A DNA stretch of 64,000 bases, from NCBI GenBank assembly GCA_020444275.1, contig JAHLLG010000002.1, positions 1,214,717-1,278,716 of the forward strand, given 5' to 3'. This stretch comes from Bacteroidota bacterium (GTDB lineage: Bacteria > Bacteroidota > Bacteroidia > Bacteroidales > UBA12077). Each line of letters opens with the position of its first letter. Positions within the stretch are counted from its first letter, which is position 1. Positions 62,848 through 64,000 of this stretch are shown here, one piece after another. The notes beneath the pieces were generated by a model. The model did not search any database and was not told where the DNA came from. It saw only the letters and a program-made list of their open reading frames with translations. The position numbers and the translations under genes are program-made.

Positions 62848-63648
62848 TTACTCTGGATTTATTAATAGTACTTCAACTTTTGAGTAATCTTTAATAATTT
62901 TGATTGTGATAAAAGCTAACCCTATTCCAATAACACTGCTTATTATACTTAATGTTGTTGTAGTAATCAATTCGGATATGGTATCCGCATTTCTGGAAAT
63001 TCTAAATATTATTTGTCCAATTATTCCATTAACAATCCACAATGTCCACCAAAATCCTAATAAATTTGTAGTCAAATCAAACCTCACAGAGTTATCTTCA
63101 TTTAAAAGATAATTCTTGGTTTCAGTGTACAATTCTTTCATTATCTGATAGGGTTGGTATAAATTTACGAATGGTATAAACCAACAGCCTGCAGCCCTCT
63201 CTTCCTTAAAGGAAAGATGATCTACTTTCTGATGCAAATTAAAATAAGCTCTTCTAAACCACATTATAAAAGTAATTCCCGATACAACATATGCAATGAA
63301 ATATATAATCGCAATAATTTGTTCTCGTAGATCATTGGCGTTTGCCATTTCATAAGAAATTTCACCACCTGCCGAAGCTATTTGAAGTAAATTATATTGC
63401 AAACCGCTTGAAACCAGAGAGAATACTTCTAAAATTAAAACAGTCCAAATAAGTGCAAGAACAGTTTTTGATCGTTGGTCATTTGGTTTCAAACTTGCTC
63501 GTTTTATCTCCATCAAGAATTCATCACCTTCATAACTTGGACAAGAGCTTTCAAAAGTTGGTTTCTCATCAGTTAATCCACATATTATCCCTTGTTTCAA
63601 ATCAAATTTCTTTTTTTTACATTTCTTACATAAATCAATTTTACTCAT
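62848..63648 (-). CDS. DUF4328 membrane protein with N-terminal Cys cluster
   Basis: 266 residues from ATG at 63648 (63654 also possible). CKKCKKKKFD and CGLTDEK...CPSYEG form a zinc-ribbon-like N-terminus (7-40). Helices and loops follow that match DUF4328 (TVLALIWTVLILEVFSLVSS, WFRRAYFNLHQKVDHL, AAGCWFIPFVNLYQPYQIMK). About four to five membrane segments. Function unknown. Confidence 0.87.
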   Translation of the reverse strand: MSKIDLCKKCKKKKFDLKQGIICGLTDEKPTFESSCPSYEGDEFLMEIKRASLKPNDQRSKTVLALIWTVLILEVFSLVSSGLQYNLLQIASAGGEISYEMANANDLREQIIAIIYFIAYVVSGITFIMWFRRAYFNLHQKVDHLSFKEERAAGCWFIPFVNLYQPYQIMKELYTETKNYLLNEDNSVRFDLTTNLLGFWWTLWIVNGIIGQIIFRISRNADTISELITTTTLSIISSVIGIGLAFITIKIIKDYSKVEVLLINPE

Positions 63649-63858
63649 AATCATTCTTTTTATCTGTTATTCAATATTAAATTACTAGAAGTATGCTTAC
63701 TTTTTGTCATTCTAACGCTATATGAAATTAATCTTTTCTTTAAAAACAGCATAAAAACTGAACAGAAAGTTTTCAACTACCTTTTTAACATTCAAAATTT
63801 TACATATGGTTATCAACACTCACCTGTTTAAAAATACATTCTAAAAAGCGTGTTTATG

Positions 63859-63890
63859 TTTTGCAATTCAAAATGGAACACCTACATTTG
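63859..63890 (+). promoter_or_regulatory. Bacteroidota promoter of the riboswitch transcript
   Basis: -33 TTTTG (63859-63863) and -7 TACATTTG (63883-63890) with a 19-bp spacer. Start of transcription expected near 63896. Confidence 0.75.
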
Positions 63891-63892
63891 CA

Positions 63893-64000
63893 TCACGGTT
63901 ATGGTTCTTAGTTTAAGCTAAGAGGGAATTGGGTGAAAATCCCAAACAGTTTCCGCTGCTGTAAGCTCCATATCAAACTTTTTGTCCATGAACAGGCCAC
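63893..64000 (+). ncRNA. Cobalamin (B12) riboswitch, 3' end cut by the window
   Basis: Conserved class elements in order: GGTTATGGTTCTTAG near 63898, GGGAATTGGGTGAAAATCCC (63934-63953; GGTGAAAATCC core), CAGTTTCCGCTGCTGTAAGC (63957-63976; B12 box-like core) and the start of the 3' region, ACAGGCCAC at the edge. It should control a gene just outside the window, commonly a TonB-dependent B12 receptor. Confidence 0.92.

Overview
The window is AT-rich DNA from a member of the Bacteroidota, most likely a marine Marinilabiliales/Bacteroidales-type bacterium. The evidence is: several secreted proteins with C-terminal type IX secretion (T9SS) sorting domains; many small lipoproteins whose Cys is followed by acidic residues; TPR-histidine kinases with LytTR partners; promoters with the Bacteroidota -7 box TAnnTTTG; and very few Shine-Dalgarno sequences. 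The lineage below phylum is inference. No CRISPR array, rRNA, transposase gene or phage module was seen.

Layout. 1-7130 is core genome: lepB (cut by the window edge), dapB, the thrS-infC-rpmI-rplT translation operon, a secreted dipeptidyl peptidase IV and tRNA-Leu(GAG). 7131-19810 holds a lipoprotein, an orphan TPR-histidine kinase, a 946-residue FG-GAP/HYR protein with a T9SS tail, a T9SS protein overlapping a YadA-head adhesin gene, and a LytTR two-component system. 20057-31295 is a metabolic and regulatory stretch: TetR plus short-chain dehydrogenase, a Rossmann oxidoreductase, HAD, ZIP, CPBP, AraC, GrpB, LRR, esterase and Crp genes. 31471-42428 holds a tail-fibre-like secreted protein and a stress-like cluster: three DUF5670-type micro-membrane proteins, a helical lipoprotein, cold-shock protein, GH130, GT4, cupin, radical SAM protein and an AraC regulator with a CxxC metal-binding-like N-terminus. 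42888-63654 is an accessory region of mostly one-gene units on the minus strand (lipoproteins, isochorismatase-like, alpha/beta hydrolase, LuxR pair, ClpP-like protease), separated by related imperfectly palindromic repeats. One plus-strand gene, a butanediol-type dehydrogenase with a perfect Shine-Dalgarno, looks foreign. The window ends inside a cobalamin riboswitch.

The most interesting content is regulatory. Three putative regulons can be read directly from repeated promoter architecture. (1) Two copies of an RTRTAAM heptamer exactly 21 bp apart sit before four genes at 33.5-41.9 kb; at three of them a -7 box follows at the same 22-bp offset. (2) Three 21-bp-periodic repeats (ATAAGAAT at the best site) sit before both the FG-GAP gene and the T9SS/adhesin operon, at identical offsets from their -7 boxes, next to a LytTR two-component system. 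(3) An identical 26-bp palindrome sits just upstream of TAnnTTTG promoters of an outer-membrane protein gene and a FISUMP lipoprotein gene, next to two LuxR genes. Clear local operators also occur for the TetR gene and for a winged-helix regulator. The repeat-separated unit array at 51-63 kb resembles an integron cassette array without an integrase; this is the most speculative of the main proposals.
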